The notes below the pieces were generated by a model, which was given only the letters and a program-made list of their open reading frames with translations, was not told the origin of the DNA and ran no database searches. The position numbers were made by a program, and so were the translations under genes. A stretch of 64,000 nt of DNA from Deinococcus sp. QL22 (GTDB lineage: Bacteria > Deinococcota > Deinococci > Deinococcales > Deinococcaceae): positions 1,365,001-1,429,000 of the forward strand of contig NZ_CP097149.1 in assembly GCF_023370075.1 (NCBI RefSeq). Direction: 5' to 3'. Positions 7,909 through 19,124 of the stretch are shown in pieces. Each line of letters opens with the position of its first letter. The stretch's first letter is position 1.

Positions 7909-8964
7909 TCACAGGTTGGCCTTAAAAAACGCCACGCTTCTCCGGAGAGCCACCTGCAAATTCTGGCTCAGGTTGTGATTGTCGCCCTCGTAGCGGTAGG
8001 CTTCCACGCCCTGCCCGGCGGCCCTCAAGTCGTCGGCCAAGGCTTTCTGAAATAAATAGGGCACATCGGCGTCGTTGGTGCCGTGATGTAGCTGAATGGG
8101 CCTGCCCTTCAGATCGCGTAGCAGGGCATTGGGACTGAGTGCCCGCAGATAGCGGCGGTTCAGTCGGTCTAGCGTGGGTTTGGGGCCAGAGGCGGGCGGA
8201 TTCCAATCGGTGGCCAGTACATCGTAACCTGCCACCACGCCCGCCCACAGCGACGCGGCTTTCAGGCTGTCGTCGACCAGCATGGCCCGCAAACTCAGTT
8301 GGCCGCCCATGGAGTGGCCCCACAGCCCCAGCCGCGCCGGATTTACACGCTTATCGGCCTTCAGGCTGGCGGCGGCGTTCAGCACATCTACCGTGTAGCC
8401 CGGGTCGTTATAGCCGCCCAACGCCTCGCCCTCACTGCTGCCGTGCCCCCGGTAATCGCTTTTCAGGGTCACGAATCCGGCTCTGGCAAAGGCGTCCTGA
8501 TAGGCCACATAGCGTTCGGTGGTGCGGTACTCGTCGGGCGGAATATAGCCGTGATTGAACACGATGGCGGGCCAGCCCCCCTTGGGCGGCGTACCGTTGG
8601 GGACGGTCAGCAGGGCATTGATCCGTAGTCCATCGGATTGATAGCTCACCACCTGCCGCGAATAGTTCACGCCTGCCCGCAAGGTTTCGCGCACCGTTAG
8701 GGCACTGCCGGGGTACTTCCGCGCCCGGAGCGCCTGCACGCTGATGGGTTGCCGCGCTACCAGGGCTCTCAGCGCCGCGTCGGTCAGGGTGCCGTTTGGG
8801 GCGGGCCTGCCGGGTTCAGGTGTGGGTTCAGAAGAAGGGGCGGTGGGCCGTTCAGATGAAGAGCTTCCCGGCAGCGCGAACGGCAGATTCTCCGGCTGGG
8901 TCACGGCCACCCAGCCCGCGCCCGCCACCAGCAGCAGCAATCCCAGTTGCACCAGACGCCGCAT
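7909..8964 (-). CDS. Alpha/beta hydrolase, prolyl-oligopeptidase-like (downstream paralog)
   Basis: 351 residues: an N-terminal membrane anchor or signal segment, a Pro/Ser-rich linker (about 30-60), then a serine hydrolase domain with the nucleophile motif GHSMGG, an Asp in GTNDADVP and a His in YEGDNHNLS. Family S9-like peptidases or acyl esterases are the closest types. It begins 5 nt after the stop of a close paralog, so the two are probably co-transcribed and translationally coupled. The two proteins are almost identical from the conserved LTV(R/Q) to GHSMGG and diverge strongly after it, suggesting different substrates. The DNA of the shared block differs at many synonymous sites, so the duplication is not recent. 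Confidence 0.85.
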   Translation of the reverse strand: MRRLVQLGLLLLVAGAGWVAVTQPENLPFALPGSSSSERPTAPSSEPTPEPGRPAPNGTLTDAALRALVARQPISVQALRARKYPGSALTVRETLRAGVNYSRQVVSYQSDGLRINALLTVPNGTPPKGGWPAIVFNHGYIPPDEYRTTERYVAYQDAFARAGFVTLKSDYRGHGSSEGEALGGYNDPGYTVDVLNAAASLKADKRVNPARLGLWGHSMGGQLSLRAMLVDDSLKAASLWAGVVAGYDVLATDWNPPASGPKPTLDRLNRRYLRALSPNALLRDLKGRPIQLHHGTNDADVPYLFQKALADDLRAAGQGVEAYRYEGDNHNLSQNLQVALRRSVAFFKANL

Positions 8965-8969
8965 GGGGC

Positions 8970-9953
8970 TTACAGGTTGGCCTTAAAGAACGCCACGCTG
9001 CGGCTGAGGGCGGTGTACAGGTTGCGGCTGAGGTCGTGGTTGTCGCCGGGATACACGTAGCTCTGCACAGGCTTCCCGACGGCCTTCAGTTGCGCGGTCA
9101 GGCGCGTATGGAAGGCCACGGGTACGTCGTTGTCTGCCGTACCGATGTGCAGCTGTATCGGGCCGCTGAGGTCGCTGAGGTACGAATTGGCCGCCAACGT
9201 ATCCCAGAATTTGGGATTGGATCTCGGTGTGCCGTATTTGGCGACGGCTTTCTCGCGCAGGGCCAGCACCGACTTGGGAATAGACGCCGGAACAGGACTG
9301 GGCCACTCGTTCATGATCTGGTTGTAATCGCCCACCACGCCCGCCCAGATCACGCCTGCCTTGACTTGCCGGTCTATCACCATGGCCCGCAGGGTCAGGA
9401 AACCGCCCATAGAGTGGCCCCACATCCCGATTCGGGCCGGATTCACGCGCTTGTCGGCCTTCAGGCTGGCCAGCGCGTTCATCACATCGGTGGTGTAATC
9501 GGGGGCAAAATAGCCGCCCAGCGCCTCCCCCTGGCTGCTGCCGTGCCCGCGGTAATCGCTTTTCAGGGTAATGAATCCGGCCCGCGCAAAGGCGTCTTGA
9601 TAGGCCACGTAACGCTCGGTGGTGCGGTACACCTTGGGCGGGATGTAGCCGTGATTGAACACGATGGTGGGCCAGCCCCCTTTGGGCGGCGTACCGTTGG
9701 GCACGGTCAGCAGGGCATTAATCCGCAATCCATCGGACTGGTAGCTGACCACTTGCCGGGAATAGTTGGTTCCAGCCCGCAACGTTTGTTGCACGGTCAG
9801 GGCGCTTGCCGCATAGGTTTTGGTTCGCGCCGCCGGAATGCTCATCTGGGAGGCGTCCAATCTGGCAAGTGCCGCCGCCGACTGCGCCTGTGCCGGGGAA
9901 GAAATAAGGAGAGCCGTAATTGCCACGCCGAACCCGCACCGCTTGAACGTCAT
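8970..9953 (-). CDS. Alpha/beta hydrolase, prolyl-oligopeptidase-like (upstream paralog)
   Basis: 327 residues with a cleavable-looking signal peptide ending near the AQA at 22-24. The core holds the oxyanion region VFNHGYIPP, the nucleophile GHSMGG, a late IGTADNDVP with the acid residue and YPGDNHDLS with the catalytic His. It is predicted to be exported and to cleave peptide or ester bonds. It lacks the Pro-rich linker of its downstream paralog. The start at 9953 is supported by a TAGGGT box 6 nt upstream. It leads a two-gene operon. Confidence 0.85.
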   Translation of the reverse strand: MTFKRCGFGVAITALLISSPAQAQSAAALARLDASQMSIPAARTKTYAASALTVQQTLRAGTNYSRQVVSYQSDGLRINALLTVPNGTPPKGGWPTIVFNHGYIPPKVYRTTERYVAYQDAFARAGFITLKSDYRGHGSSQGEALGGYFAPDYTTDVMNALASLKADKRVNPARIGMWGHSMGGFLTLRAMVIDRQVKAGVIWAGVVGDYNQIMNEWPSPVPASIPKSVLALREKAVAKYGTPRSNPKFWDTLAANSYLSDLSGPIQLHIGTADNDVPVAFHTRLTAQLKAVGKPVQSYVYPGDNHDLSRNLYTALSRSVAFFKANL

Positions 9954-9959
9954 GCCTGC

Positions 9960-9965
9960 ACCCTA
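9960..9965 (-). promoter_or_regulatory. Leaderless-type -10 box of the hydrolase operon
   Basis: TAGGGT on the minus strand, 6 nt before the ATG at 9953. Confidence 0.45.
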
Positions 9966-10196
9966 GCGGCATGGGGCGGCAAATATCGGGCGCGAGCCTA
10001 CCAACGCGGCCAGAGTTTGCCTTGAGGTTGCTCTTAAAGGAAGCTCAGGAGGTGTATGGAAGAGGTCTAAGGTGCTGGGGCGGGTTCGGTTACGGGGTGG
10101 CTGCTTTTCTAGCCCTGGAGATGAGTCTGGTTATCATCCTTCCCCCGGCCCTTAGCCGCCTTTTCTCGGGCCCACAACCGACAACCCCCACCCCAT

Positions 10197-11588
10197 TCAG
10201 TGCGCCGCCGCCACCGCCCGCACCATCTGGTCTTGCACACCGCGCAGGGTCAGAATCGGGGTGGTCTCGGGGCCGTTCATCAGGATAGAAAAGGCCAGCG
10301 TTTTGCCGCTTTTGGCAGTCACATACCCCGCCAGCGCACTGACCCCCGGTAGCGTGCCCGTCTTGGCCCGCACATCCAGCCCTGAATTTTGCAATCTCAG
10401 GGCCATCGTGCCGCCGCGTCCGGTGTGATCGGGGTTGTCGTCGCCTGTGCCAGCCTGGGGCAAGGCCTCGGCAAAAGCGTTGCGGCGGGTGCGGTACACG
10501 GCGGCGGGCAGAGGTGGAGTCGCCCCAGACTGGGCATACGGCAAGTCGTGCAGCACGCTCAGGAGTTGCACCAACGCGCGGGCGGTCAGGCGGTTTGCTC
10601 GGCTCAGGCCGCTGCCATCGGCCAATTCGATTCCGGTCAGATCTACTCCCATGCGGCGCAGGGCGGCCCGCTCCCGCAAGAGGGCACCTGCCAGCGTGCC
10701 TCGCCCCAATGGTGTGGCGGCCAGTGTACCCAGCAGTTCCTCGGCCTTCAGATTGTCGCTGGGACGCAAAACCGCAGCCAACACTGGCGCGGGCGAACCA
10801 CTGCGGACGCTGGCAAGGCCCTGTTCAGGGCGACGCTTGACGGGAATCAGCGGGTCAGGCGGCAGCGGTTGGCCGTCCTCATCTCCGCGGGCTGGGGCGA
10901 CGTAAGGCGTGAACTTGGGAGCCACGCCCACCACGTCCGAACCCACCTGTATCCCTGCCCGCCGCAGTTCGGCCACCAACGCCGCCCCCGCTCTGGCCCG
11001 CGCTTCCTGTGCCGATAGGGGCGGATTGTTTGCCCACTCACTCAGGCGCACCGCCGTCATGGGCACGTCTACGATCAGGTCAGTCCAGCCGTCTGCCCGC
11101 ATCTGAGATTCATCGAGCCGCACGGCATTCACGCGGCGCAGGCCACGCGCAAAGGCTTGCTTTGCCAGAGACCGCAGACTGTTGGGGCCGCCCGCCACAC
11201 TCAGGGTCGGGTCAGCACCGCCGCGCAGGGTCAGGGCCGATACACTGTTTTGGCCCACTTCTGCCGCTGGCACGGTCAATTCGGTACTCCACCAGCCGCC
11301 CGCGCCTCCCCGGTCTACCAACACCGATGCCGCCGTCACCAGTTTTTGGGTGCTGGCCGGAATCATGGCCTGGTCGGGTTGTAGGGCTTCCAGCACTGAG
11401 CCGCCGCCCACTTCGCGCACCAGCACCGACACCTGAACCCCGTCTGGCACACCTCGCAGCACTTCCCGAACGCCTGCGCTGAGGCCGGGATCGCGCACCA
11501 GATGTACCGCGACGGGCACGGTGGGAGAAAGGGCCGCCAAAGTGCCAGAAAGAAGGATAAGCGTACATATGGTCAGCAGGCGGCGCAC
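10197..11588 (-). CDS. dacB: D-alanyl-D-alanine carboxypeptidase/endopeptidase (PBP4/DacB family)
   Basis: A 463-residue peptidoglycan hydrolase of the S13 family, exported through an N-terminal signal ([20 protein letters not shown]). The three penicillin-binding motifs are present: STQK in [12 protein letters not shown] (nucleophile Ser, near residue 83), the DGSGLSRAN region near 320 and [10 protein letters not shown] near 411. A long insertion between the first two motifs is normal for this class. It trims cross-links or terminal D-Ala in the cell wall. The start is a GTG with a TATCCT box 6 nt upstream. The 243 bases between its stop and the hydrolase operon contain no supported gene, only a possible degenerate repeat arm (GGTCTAAGG near 10066). 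Confidence 0.9.
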   Translation of the reverse strand: MRRLLTICTLILLSGTLAALSPTVPVAVHLVRDPGLSAGVREVLRGVPDGVQVSVLVREVGGGSVLEALQPDQAMIPASTQKLVTAASVLVDRGGAGGWWSTELTVPAAEVGQNSVSALTLRGGADPTLSVAGGPNSLRSLAKQAFARGLRRVNAVRLDESQMRADGWTDLIVDVPMTAVRLSEWANNPPLSAQEARARAGAALVAELRRAGIQVGSDVVGVAPKFTPYVAPARGDEDGQPLPPDPLIPVKRRPEQGLASVRSGSPAPVLAAVLRPSDNLKAEELLGTLAATPLGRGTLAGALLRERAALRRMGVDLTGIELADGSGLSRANRLTARALVQLLSVLHDLPYAQSGATPPLPAAVYRTRRNAFAEALPQAGTGDDNPDHTGRGGTMALRLQNSGLDVRAKTGTLPGVSALAGYVTAKSGKTLAFSILMNGPETTPILTLRGVQDQMVRAVAAAH

Positions 11589-11594
11589 CCGCAG

Positions 11595-11600
11595 AGGATA
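11595..11600 (-). promoter_or_regulatory. Leaderless-type -10 box of dacB
   Basis: TATCCT on the minus strand, 6 nt before the GTG start at 11588. Confidence 0.5.
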
Positions 11601-11625
11601 GCGTGTGAAGCTCCGACGGGGTTGT

Positions 11626-11728
11626 CGGTCTGAGGGTGGCTCGTGAAAGTCTGCATCTGCTGATGCTGCATGGCTATCGCTCTAGCTTTTGCCTTTCTTA
11701 GTCCCTTCGACCCTCGACCCTTAGACCG
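11626..11728. repeat. AGACCCTT-type intergenic element, copy 3
   Basis: CGGTCTGAGGGT at 11626-11637 is complementary, with one mismatch, to ACCCTTAGACCG at 11717-11728. The right arm also holds a second GACCCTC unit. Interior strings CGTGAAAGT and CTTTTGCC match copy 1. It lies between the dacB start and the end of the reductase gene. Confidence 0.75.
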
Positions 11729-11731
11729 TCT

Positions 11732-12556
11732 TTATTGCGTCATCTGCAAAAACATCTGGTACTGCGGCGCACCGCCCAGCATGTTCTGGCCGCCGTCTAC
11801 GGGCAAAATCACGCCTGTAACGTAACTGGCTGCGTCGGACACCAGAAACAGCGCGGCGTTGGCGATGTCTTGCGGCAGGCCAAAACGGCCCAGCGGCACA
11901 GTGCGGGTAAATTGGGCGCGGGTTTTCTCGTCGGGCGCGAGGCGAGCCATGCCCTCGGTGCCGTCAATCGGGCCGGGAATGATGGCGTTGACGCGGATGC
12001 CGCGCAGGCCCCATTCCACCGCCAGCGTGCGGGTCAGGGCATCTACGCCCGCTTTGGCGGCCACCACATGCGCCTGCATCGGCACGGGCACGCCGTAGGC
12101 GCTGATGCTCAACACGTTGCCGCCCGGAGCCTTCAGGTGCGGCGCGGCGGCCTTGATGGTGTTGTAGGTGCCCAGCAGATCAATGTCCACCACCGTCTTA
12201 AATCCGTTGGGGCTGATGCCGTCCACCGGGGCGGGAAAGTTGCCCGCTGCGCCCGCCAGCACGATGTCGAAATCGCCGTGCGCTTCTATAGCCAATGCCA
12301 CCGCCGCTTGCAGGGCCGCAAAATCGCGCACATCGGCACTGACGCCAATGGCCCGCCCGCCCGCTTCCACGATGCCCGCCGCTGCCTTTTGTGCCTTCTC
12401 TAGATTGCGGCCCAGAATGGTAATCGCGCAGCCGTGCGCCGCGAAACTCTGGGCAATGCCAAGGTTGATGCCGCTGCCGCCGCCCGTAATCAGGGCGTGT
12501 TTGCCGCGCAGCAGGTCAGGGCGGAAGGTGGTGGCGGGATCGGCGGTTTGGGTCAT
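11732..12556 (-). CDS. SDR oxidoreductase, 2,4-dienoyl-CoA reductase type
   Basis: A 274-residue NAD(P)-dependent short-chain dehydrogenase. The cofactor motif TGGGSGIN begins near residue 25 and the NAG-like segment is AGAAGNF near 106. The usual catalytic Tyr-x-x-x-Lys is absent: the Lys stands in HVVAAKAG, with Val where Tyr belongs. This loss is characteristic of 2,4-dienoyl-CoA reductases, which also share the LGTYN segment and the long [14 protein letters not shown] loop. It would remove conjugated double bonds during oxidation of polyunsaturated fatty acids. The next gene upstream encodes a dienoyl-CoA isomerase-like protein, which supports this. A good ribosome site (AGGAG) precedes the ATG. 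Confidence 0.85.
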   Translation of the reverse strand: MTQTADPATTFRPDLLRGKHALITGGGSGINLGIAQSFAAHGCAITILGRNLEKAQKAAAGIVEAGGRAIGVSADVRDFAALQAAVALAIEAHGDFDIVLAGAAGNFPAPVDGISPNGFKTVVDIDLLGTYNTIKAAAPHLKAPGGNVLSISAYGVPVPMQAHVVAAKAGVDALTRTLAVEWGLRGIRVNAIIPGPIDGTEGMARLAPDEKTRAQFTRTVPLGRFGLPQDIANAALFLVSDAASYVTGVILPVDGGQNMLGGAPQYQMFLQMTQ

Positions 12557-12613
12557 GTGGCGCTCCTTTTGGGTTGGGGTGAAGGTGGCTGATTTTTGAG
12601 TTTCTGGGGGCCA

Positions 12614-12712
12614 GGTCTAAGGGTCGAGGGGCTAGGTATGGTGGGCTGGGAAGGGGCGATTCAAGGACGTTCGGGCGACAGTGTCTTCTTGCCCTTCTTG
12701 GACCCTCAGACC
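12614..12712. repeat. AGACCCTT-type intergenic element, copy 4
   Basis: GGTCTAAGGGTC at 12614-12625 pairs with GACCCTCAGACC at 12701-12712 with one mismatch. It fills most of the gap between the reductase and isomerase genes. Its interior differs from copies 1 and 3. Confidence 0.7.
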
Positions 12713-12738
12713 ACCAGCGCGTCCCGCCCCTCAGCGCC

Positions 12739-13521
12739 TCACTTCACCGCCCCCGCCAACCCTTCCGCCGTCATATGTTCGGCGTTCCAGTCCACCGCCG
12801 CCGCCAAACTCTGGGCGTGCGAGAGGTTGTCATTCAGCGTGCGCTTGGTGCCTTCCAACGCTTTGGGCGGCAGGGCGGCCAAATGCGCGGCCAAAGCCTC
12901 GGCGCGGGCATACAGCGCGTCGGCGTCGGCATGGAGTTCGGTCACGAGGCCCCAGCGTTCGGCGGTGGCGGCGTCAATGGGTTCGGCAGTCAGGGCAAGG
13001 TGGGCCGCGCGGCCCCGGCCAATGAGACCCGGCAGGCGTTGCAGGCCACCCAGGTCGGCAGCAATCCCCAGTCTCACTTCCGGCAGGCTGAAGCGGGCGG
13101 AGGTGCTGGCAATTCGAATATCGCAGGCGGCAGCCAATTCCAGTCCCGCGCCGATGCACCAGCCGTCTATAGCCGCAATGACCGGAATGGGCAGCGCGGC
13201 CAGACCTTCTATGGCGGCGTGCATCTCGTCTACCACAGCCTTAAACGCGGCGCGCTTGCCTTCTGGTCGACTCAGGGCGGCGGCAATACTGGGTGCGGTG
13301 GCCTTCACGTCCAGCCCCACGCTGAAATGGCGTTCTCCACGCAAGATCAGGACGCGGGCCTCTCCCAACTGCCCCAAGGCCTGCGCGGTTTCTAGCCATG
13401 TGGCCGGGCCAAATGCGGCTTTGGGATGGGTAAAGGTCAGCGTGGCTACACCCGCCGTCTGAGACAGCCTGACAGCCCCACTCCCGCCCACGTGCCCGAC
13501 TTCGGGCGCTGAATTGCTCAT
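12739..13521 (-). CDS. Enoyl-CoA hydratase/isomerase family, dienoyl-CoA isomerase (ECH1)-like
   Basis: 260 residues of the crotonase fold. The oxyanion-hole segments are FSVGLDVKA and [17 protein letters not shown]. The segment [20 protein letters not shown] matches the delta3,5-delta2,4-dienoyl-CoA isomerase group, keeping the acidic residues that shift the double bonds (Glu of PEVRLG and Asp of AADLG; a third acidic position is Glu in LEL). The C-terminal DWNAEHM also resembles that group. With the adjacent dienoyl-CoA reductase it would channel unsaturated fatty acids into beta-oxidation. The start at 13521 has TACACT 7 nt upstream; a longer frame to 13584 is not supported. A generic enoyl-CoA hydratase role remains possible. 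Confidence 0.82.
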   Translation of the reverse strand: MSNSAPEVGHVGGSGAVRLSQTAGVATLTFTHPKAAFGPATWLETAQALGQLGEARVLILRGERHFSVGLDVKATAPSIAAALSRPEGKRAAFKAVVDEMHAAIEGLAALPIPVIAAIDGWCIGAGLELAAACDIRIASTSARFSLPEVRLGIAADLGGLQRLPGLIGRGRAAHLALTAEPIDAATAERWGLVTELHADADALYARAEALAAHLAALPPKALEGTKRTLNDNLSHAQSLAAAVDWNAEHMTAEGLAGAVK

Positions 13522-13528
13522 GCCCTGA

Positions 13529-13534
13529 AGTGTA
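13529..13534 (-). promoter_or_regulatory. Leaderless-type -10 box of the isomerase gene
   Basis: TACACT on the minus strand, 7 nt before the ATG at 13521. Confidence 0.5.
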
Positions 13535-13633
13535 ACCCGATTTGGTGAACTGGGTTCAAAATTCTTGGGCCGTTCAAGCTTCAAGTGCCTCTTTCCTCAC
13601 CCGCTTTGGCTCCCGGTGCGGTTTGCTATAGCT

Positions 13634-14335
13634 ATGGCGGTGGGCAAAGGCGGAGCAGAAGACTGGAGTATCGGCGGCGTGCCTGTGCGGGTGCAGCGCA
13701 GTGCGAGGCGGCGCACGCTGGGCCTGCAAGTTCGCCCCGGAGAGGTCGTTTTGCACGCGCCCACGCAGGTGCCCGATAAGACCCTCCTGGATTTCCTGAA
13801 CGCCAAACGCGCCTGGGCCGCCGGACACCTCGCCACCTACGCGGCCCGTATTCCTACCGTTTCTTCTCTGTCAGATGGCGTAAGTCTGAGTTTTCTGGGA
13901 GAAGCCCTGACCCTGCGCCTGAACAGTCCCAGCACACAGGCCGAGCGCGTCGGGAGCGTCCTGTGGATTCCCTCTGACACGCCGGAAACGGCTCTGACCG
14001 ACTGGTATAAAACGGCAGCCCTGCCCCGGTACCGAGAACTGGTGGACATCTACGCCGATGGGCTGAACGCCCGCTCGCGCCTCAAGTCCGTACACGTTAG
14101 CGACACCCGCACCCGCTGGGGCAGTTGCACCGCCGACGGTCAGATTCGCCTGCATTGGGCGTTGGCCCGCGCTCCGCTGGACGTGGCCTGCTATGTGGCC
14201 CTGCACGAGGCCGCGCACCTGTTGGAAATGAACCACTCACCGCGCTACTGGACGCACGTGTCCCGCCTGATGCCCCAACACAAACTGCACCGGGAGTGGC
14301 TCCGGGTGCAGGGGCATAGGCTGATGAAGTTTTGA
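13634..14335 (+). CDS. YgjP-like (M48/DUF45) metallopeptidase-type protein
   Basis: 233 residues. The zinc motif HEAAHLLEMNHSPRYW lies near residue 198, preceded by the family signature TRTRWGSC; together they define the YgjP/DUF45 group related to WLM/SprT-like metallopeptidases, whose substrates are poorly known. The N-terminal half carries the VRRSARRRTLGLQV-type segment usual in the group. The ATG at 13634 is the first plausible start, but a GTG at 13640 has a TATAGC box 7 nt upstream and could be the true leaderless start. It is divergent from the isomerase gene. Confidence 0.85.
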   Translation: MAVGKGGAEDWSIGGVPVRVQRSARRRTLGLQVRPGEVVLHAPTQVPDKTLLDFLNAKRAWAAGHLATYAARIPTVSSLSDGVSLSFLGEALTLRLNSPSTQAERVGSVLWIPSDTPETALTDWYKTAALPRYRELVDIYADGLNARSRLKSVHVSDTRTRWGSCTADGQIRLHWALARAPLDVACYVALHEAAHLLEMNHSPRYWTHVSRLMPQHKLHREWLRVQGHRLMKF

Positions 14336-14337
14336 GA

Positions 14338-14355
14338 ACAGTCAGTGGTGACTGT
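14338..14355. terminator. Short hairpin between convergent genes
   Basis: ACAGTCA pairs with TGACTGT around GTGG, just after the metallopeptidase stop. There is no T-run, so termination is only inferred. Confidence 0.4.
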
Positions 14356-14360
14356 CGTTT

Positions 14361-14573
14361 CTACATCGCGGGCATCGGCATCGGATTCGGCCACGCCGGA
14401 GTATCTGGGTTGTCTGTCGGCTGAGGCTCTGGGAAACCGGGGGTGTCCGGATTCACAGGCGGATCGGTCATGGGGCCGGTATCGTCGCCGCCGGGCAGAC
14501 GCTCCGGGCGGGGCAGGGGCGTGTCGGTGGGTTCAGTGGCCGGGGCAGGCGGGCGGTCATAGGGGCCGGTCAT
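14361..14573 (-). CDS. Small Pro-rich protein, unknown function
   Basis: 70 residues, about one third proline, with many Thr, Asp and Pro-x-Pro steps and the ending PNPMPMPAM. It has no signal peptide or membrane segment and is probably disordered. A strong ribosome site (AAGGAGGCAACC) sits just before the ATG at 14573, the main reason to accept it as a gene. The overlapping longer reading frame to 14759 runs into the glpK promoter region and is not supported. Confidence 0.6.
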   Translation of the reverse strand: MTGPYDRPPAPATEPTDTPLPRPERLPGGDDTGPMTDPPVNPDTPGFPEPQPTDNPDTPAWPNPMPMPAM

Positions 14574-14781
14574 GATGGTTGCCTCCTTGCTGAAATAGGG
14601 CTTGATGAATGGCCCCAAGTGTGCGCCGCGCCCATCCCATTCTGGCAAGAGGGGCGTGAAGAGGCCTTGATTCCCCGTCAGATTGCCCGCCGCCTGCCGA
14701 ACTGTAAGTGGGGCTGCTAGGCTGCCTTTACCGTTCATCAAGCAGGCCAAACCACGCACTATCTGCCGGAGGGAAACACTT

Positions 14782-16331
14782 ATGTCTTCTATAGCTGGTA
14801 CGCCGAAATTTATCTTGGCTCTGGATCAGGGCACCACGTCTAGCCGCGCCATCGTGTTTGACCGGGCGGGAGCCGTGGTGGCCGCCGCGCAAAAAGAATT
14901 CACGCAGTTTTTTCCGCAGCCGGGGTGGGTAGAACACGACGCGCAGGAAATCTGGGGGACGCAGGTGGGCGTGGCGCAGGAAGCCCTGACGCGGGCGGGG
15001 TTGCGGGCGGCAGACGTGGCGGCCATCGGCATCACCAATCAGCGGGAAACGGTGGTGATCTGGGAGCGGGCGTCGGGGCGGCCCATTCACCGGGCCATCG
15101 TGTGGCAAGACCGCCGCACCGCGCCCCTGTGCGATTCGCTGCGGGCGGCGGGCCATGAGAATACGTTTCAGGCCAAAACCGGGCTGGTGCTGGACGCCTA
15201 TTTTTCGGGCACCAAAGTCGCGTGGCTGCTGGATCAGGTGCCGGGCGCACGCCAGCAGGCCGAGCGCGGGGAATTAGCGTTTGGCACGATGGATTCCTGG
15301 CTCACCTATAACCTCACGGGCGGAGAACTCCACATCACCGACGCCAGCAATGCCAGCCGCACGCTGCTGTTCAACATTCATACCGGAGACTGGGACGATG
15401 AATTGCTGGCCCTGCTGAACGTGCCCCGCGCCGTGCTGCCGCAGGTGCGGGCCAGTTCCGAGGTGTACGGCGAAACGGCGGAAGGCTTGCTGGGGGCGCG
15501 GGTGCCGATTGCGGGCATCGCCGGAGATCAACAGGCCGCCACCTTCGGGCAAGCCTGCCTGAAGCGCGGGATGGCCAAAAACACGTATGGCACGGGCTGT
15601 TTCCTGCTGATGAATACGGCGGGCGAGGCCGTGACCAGCCAGCACCGCCTGCTGACGACGGTGGCCTGGCGCTTGGGCCAGCACCTCACCTACGCCCTGG
15701 AAGGCAGTGTCTTTACCGCCGGGGCCACCGTGCAGTGGCTGCGCGACGGCCTCGGCATCATCCGCGAAAGTGGCGACGTGGAGGCATTGGCGGCCAGCGT
15801 AGAAAGCAGCGGCGGCGTGACATTGGTTCCGGCCTTCGCGGGACTGGGTGCGCCCCACTGGGATCCTCACGCACGCGGCACGATGCTGGGACTGACGCGG
15901 GGAACCACTGCGGCCCACATTGCCCGCGCCGCACTGGAGGGCGTGACCATGCAGGTGGCGGAAGTGCTGGCGGCCATGGAACAGGACGTGAGCAGTCAGG
16001 GAAGTCCGGCCCTGTCCGAACTGCGCGTGGACGGCGGCGGCAGCCGAAACGACCTGATGATGCAGCTTCAGGCCGACATCGTGGGTGTGCCTGTGGTGCG
16101 GCCCCGGATCACCGAAACGACGGCGCTGGGCGCGGCTTATCTGGCAGGCTTGGCGGTGGGCTACTGGCAGGATGCAGAAGAAATCGCGGCGCAGTGGCAG
16201 GAAGACCGCGCCTTCGAGCCGCGCACCAGCGCCGACGAACGTGGGCAGCGTATGGAACGCTGGGGCCGGGCCGTGTTGCGGGCCAAAGACTGGGCGCAGC
16301 AGGACGTTCTTCTGACGGATGCGGGTGCAGA

Positions 16332-16335
<4 letters not shown>
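14782..16335 (+). CDS. glpK: Glycerol kinase GlpK
   Basis: Phosphorylates glycerol to sn-glycerol 3-phosphate with ATP. 517 residues, close to the family's 500. The N-terminal phosphate-binding loop is [15 protein letters not shown]. Other FGGY-kinase segments are [20 protein letters not shown] and, near the C-terminus, [22 protein letters not shown] lies 9 nt before the ATG at 14782. It overlaps glpD by 4 bases (ATGA), so the pair forms a glycerol-catabolic operon. No glycerol facilitator gene is nearby. Confidence 0.96.
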
Positions 16336-17912
<1,577 letters not shown>

Positions 17913-17927
17913 AAAAGAGGGCAGAGT

Positions 17928-17962
17928 GTGGGCCGGGGCTACAGATTGTCACCCTGGCCCAC
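17928..17962. terminator. Hairpin between convergent glpD and M42 genes
   Basis: GTGGGCC at 17928-17934 pairs with GGCCCAC at 17956-17962. It is a possible weak terminator; an A-run precedes it on the plus strand. Confidence 0.4.
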
Positions 17963-17972
17963 CTGTCTGGGT

Positions 17973-19025
17973 CTACAATTTTTCTCCGTTGATGTAGCTG
18001 AGCATCAGCGCCCCCGTTGCCTCCAGCGCGTCCGTATGAGTGCGCTCGTAGGCGTGGCTGGCGTCCACGCCGGGGCCGATCAGGGCCACCGGATAGTCTC
18101 CGCCTGCCCGCCAGGCCGCTGTGCCGTCGCTGGCGTAGAAGGGGTACATGTCCACGCGCAAGGGGATTCCGGCCCGCGCTGCCGCTGCCCTGATCCGGTT
18201 GCCCAATTCGTGATCATAGGGGCCGCCCGAATCGGCCACACACAGCGTCACGTGGTGTTCACTGCTGGTCTGCCCGTCGCCTATGGCGGCCATGTCCACC
18301 GCAATCAGTTCGTCGGTATGCGGCGGAATCCCGGTGGCGGCCCCGTGCCCCACTTCCTCATAGGTGGTGACATGAAAGGCCACTGTGCGGGCGGGCGGCG
18401 TGTGCAGCAGCGTGCGCGTGACGCCCAGAAAGACCGCTACCGCTGCCTTATTGTCCAGATGCCGTGCCTTGAGGTATCCGGCAGGCGTCAGGCGGGGCCG
18501 CGCATCGAAACTGACGAAATCGCCCACGCCGATGCCCAGAGCCAACGTGTCGGCAGACGAAAACACGGCTTCATCCAGCCGGACTTCCATCACACTCTGC
18601 TCCCGCTTCAGCTCGCGCAGGCCCGCGCCGTGTACATGCAAACTCTGGCGAATGTTGACCACCGTGCCCGTCACCACCCACCCCGACTGGGTATGCACCC
18701 GCACATCTTCGCCCTCTACGGTGGCCCAGTCGTACCCGCCCAGCGCACTCAGCGTCAGTCGGCCCGAACCCTTGATGCCGCGCACCATCGCGCCCAGCGT
18801 GTCCACATGGCCGCTGAACGTGACGTGGCCTGTATCAGTGCCGCCAATTTCCCAAGTCAGCGCCCCTTTGCGCGTGCGAACAAAAGGCACGCCCAGCGCC
18901 GAGAGTTCCGATTCGATCAGGGCCACCGCCGCGCCCGTGAATCCGGTGGGGCTGGGGGTGTCCAGCAGGCGCAGCAGAAGATCGAGGGTGTAGGGAAGGT
19001 CTAGAGGGATACGGGGCGTAGACAT
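17973..19025 (-). CDS. M42-family metallopeptidase
   Basis: 350 residues of the M42 glutamyl-aminopeptidase/cellulase-M-like family of cobalt- or zinc-dependent aminopeptidases, usually large cytoplasmic oligomers. Metal and catalytic elements: FSGHVDTLGAMV (His and Asp), KARHLDNKAAVAVFL (bridging Asp), TTYEEVGHG (Glu pair), AVDMA (Asp) and a late SHAYERTH (His). The internal substrate-lid domain lies between roughly residues 80 and 180. The start at 19025 (MSTPRIPL) has AGAGG upstream. It lies just downstream of fabI on the same strand, about 100 bases apart. Confidence 0.88.
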   Translation of the reverse strand: MSTPRIPLDLPYTLDLLLRLLDTPSPTGFTGAAVALIESELSALGVPFVRTRKGALTWEIGGTDTGHVTFSGHVDTLGAMVRGIKGSGRLTLSALGGYDWATVEGEDVRVHTQSGWVVTGTVVNIRQSLHVHGAGLRELKREQSVMEVRLDEAVFSSADTLALGIGVGDFVSFDARPRLTPAGYLKARHLDNKAAVAVFLGVTRTLLHTPPARTVAFHVTTYEEVGHGAATGIPPHTDELIAVDMAAIGDGQTSSEHHVTLCVADSGGPYDHELGNRIRAAAARAGIPLRVDMYPFYASDGTAAWRAGGDYPVALIGPGVDASHAYERTHTDALEATGALMLSYINGEKL

Positions 19026-19057
19026 GGTGCCTCTATGATGCCCCCAAACCATGCACT

Positions 19058-19100
19058 TTCCTCCCCTCTAAAGGGGGGCGTTGCGTCAGCAACGGGGGGT
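19058..19100. repeat. Two adjacent small hairpins
   Basis: Between fabI and the M42 gene, CCCCTCTAAAGGGG and GTTGCGTCAGCAAC are each perfect small hairpins. They may be one end of a degenerate repeat or a terminator for fabI. Confidence 0.35.
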
Positions 19101-19124
19101 TTACACGCGGTGTTGCTCTCCCTC

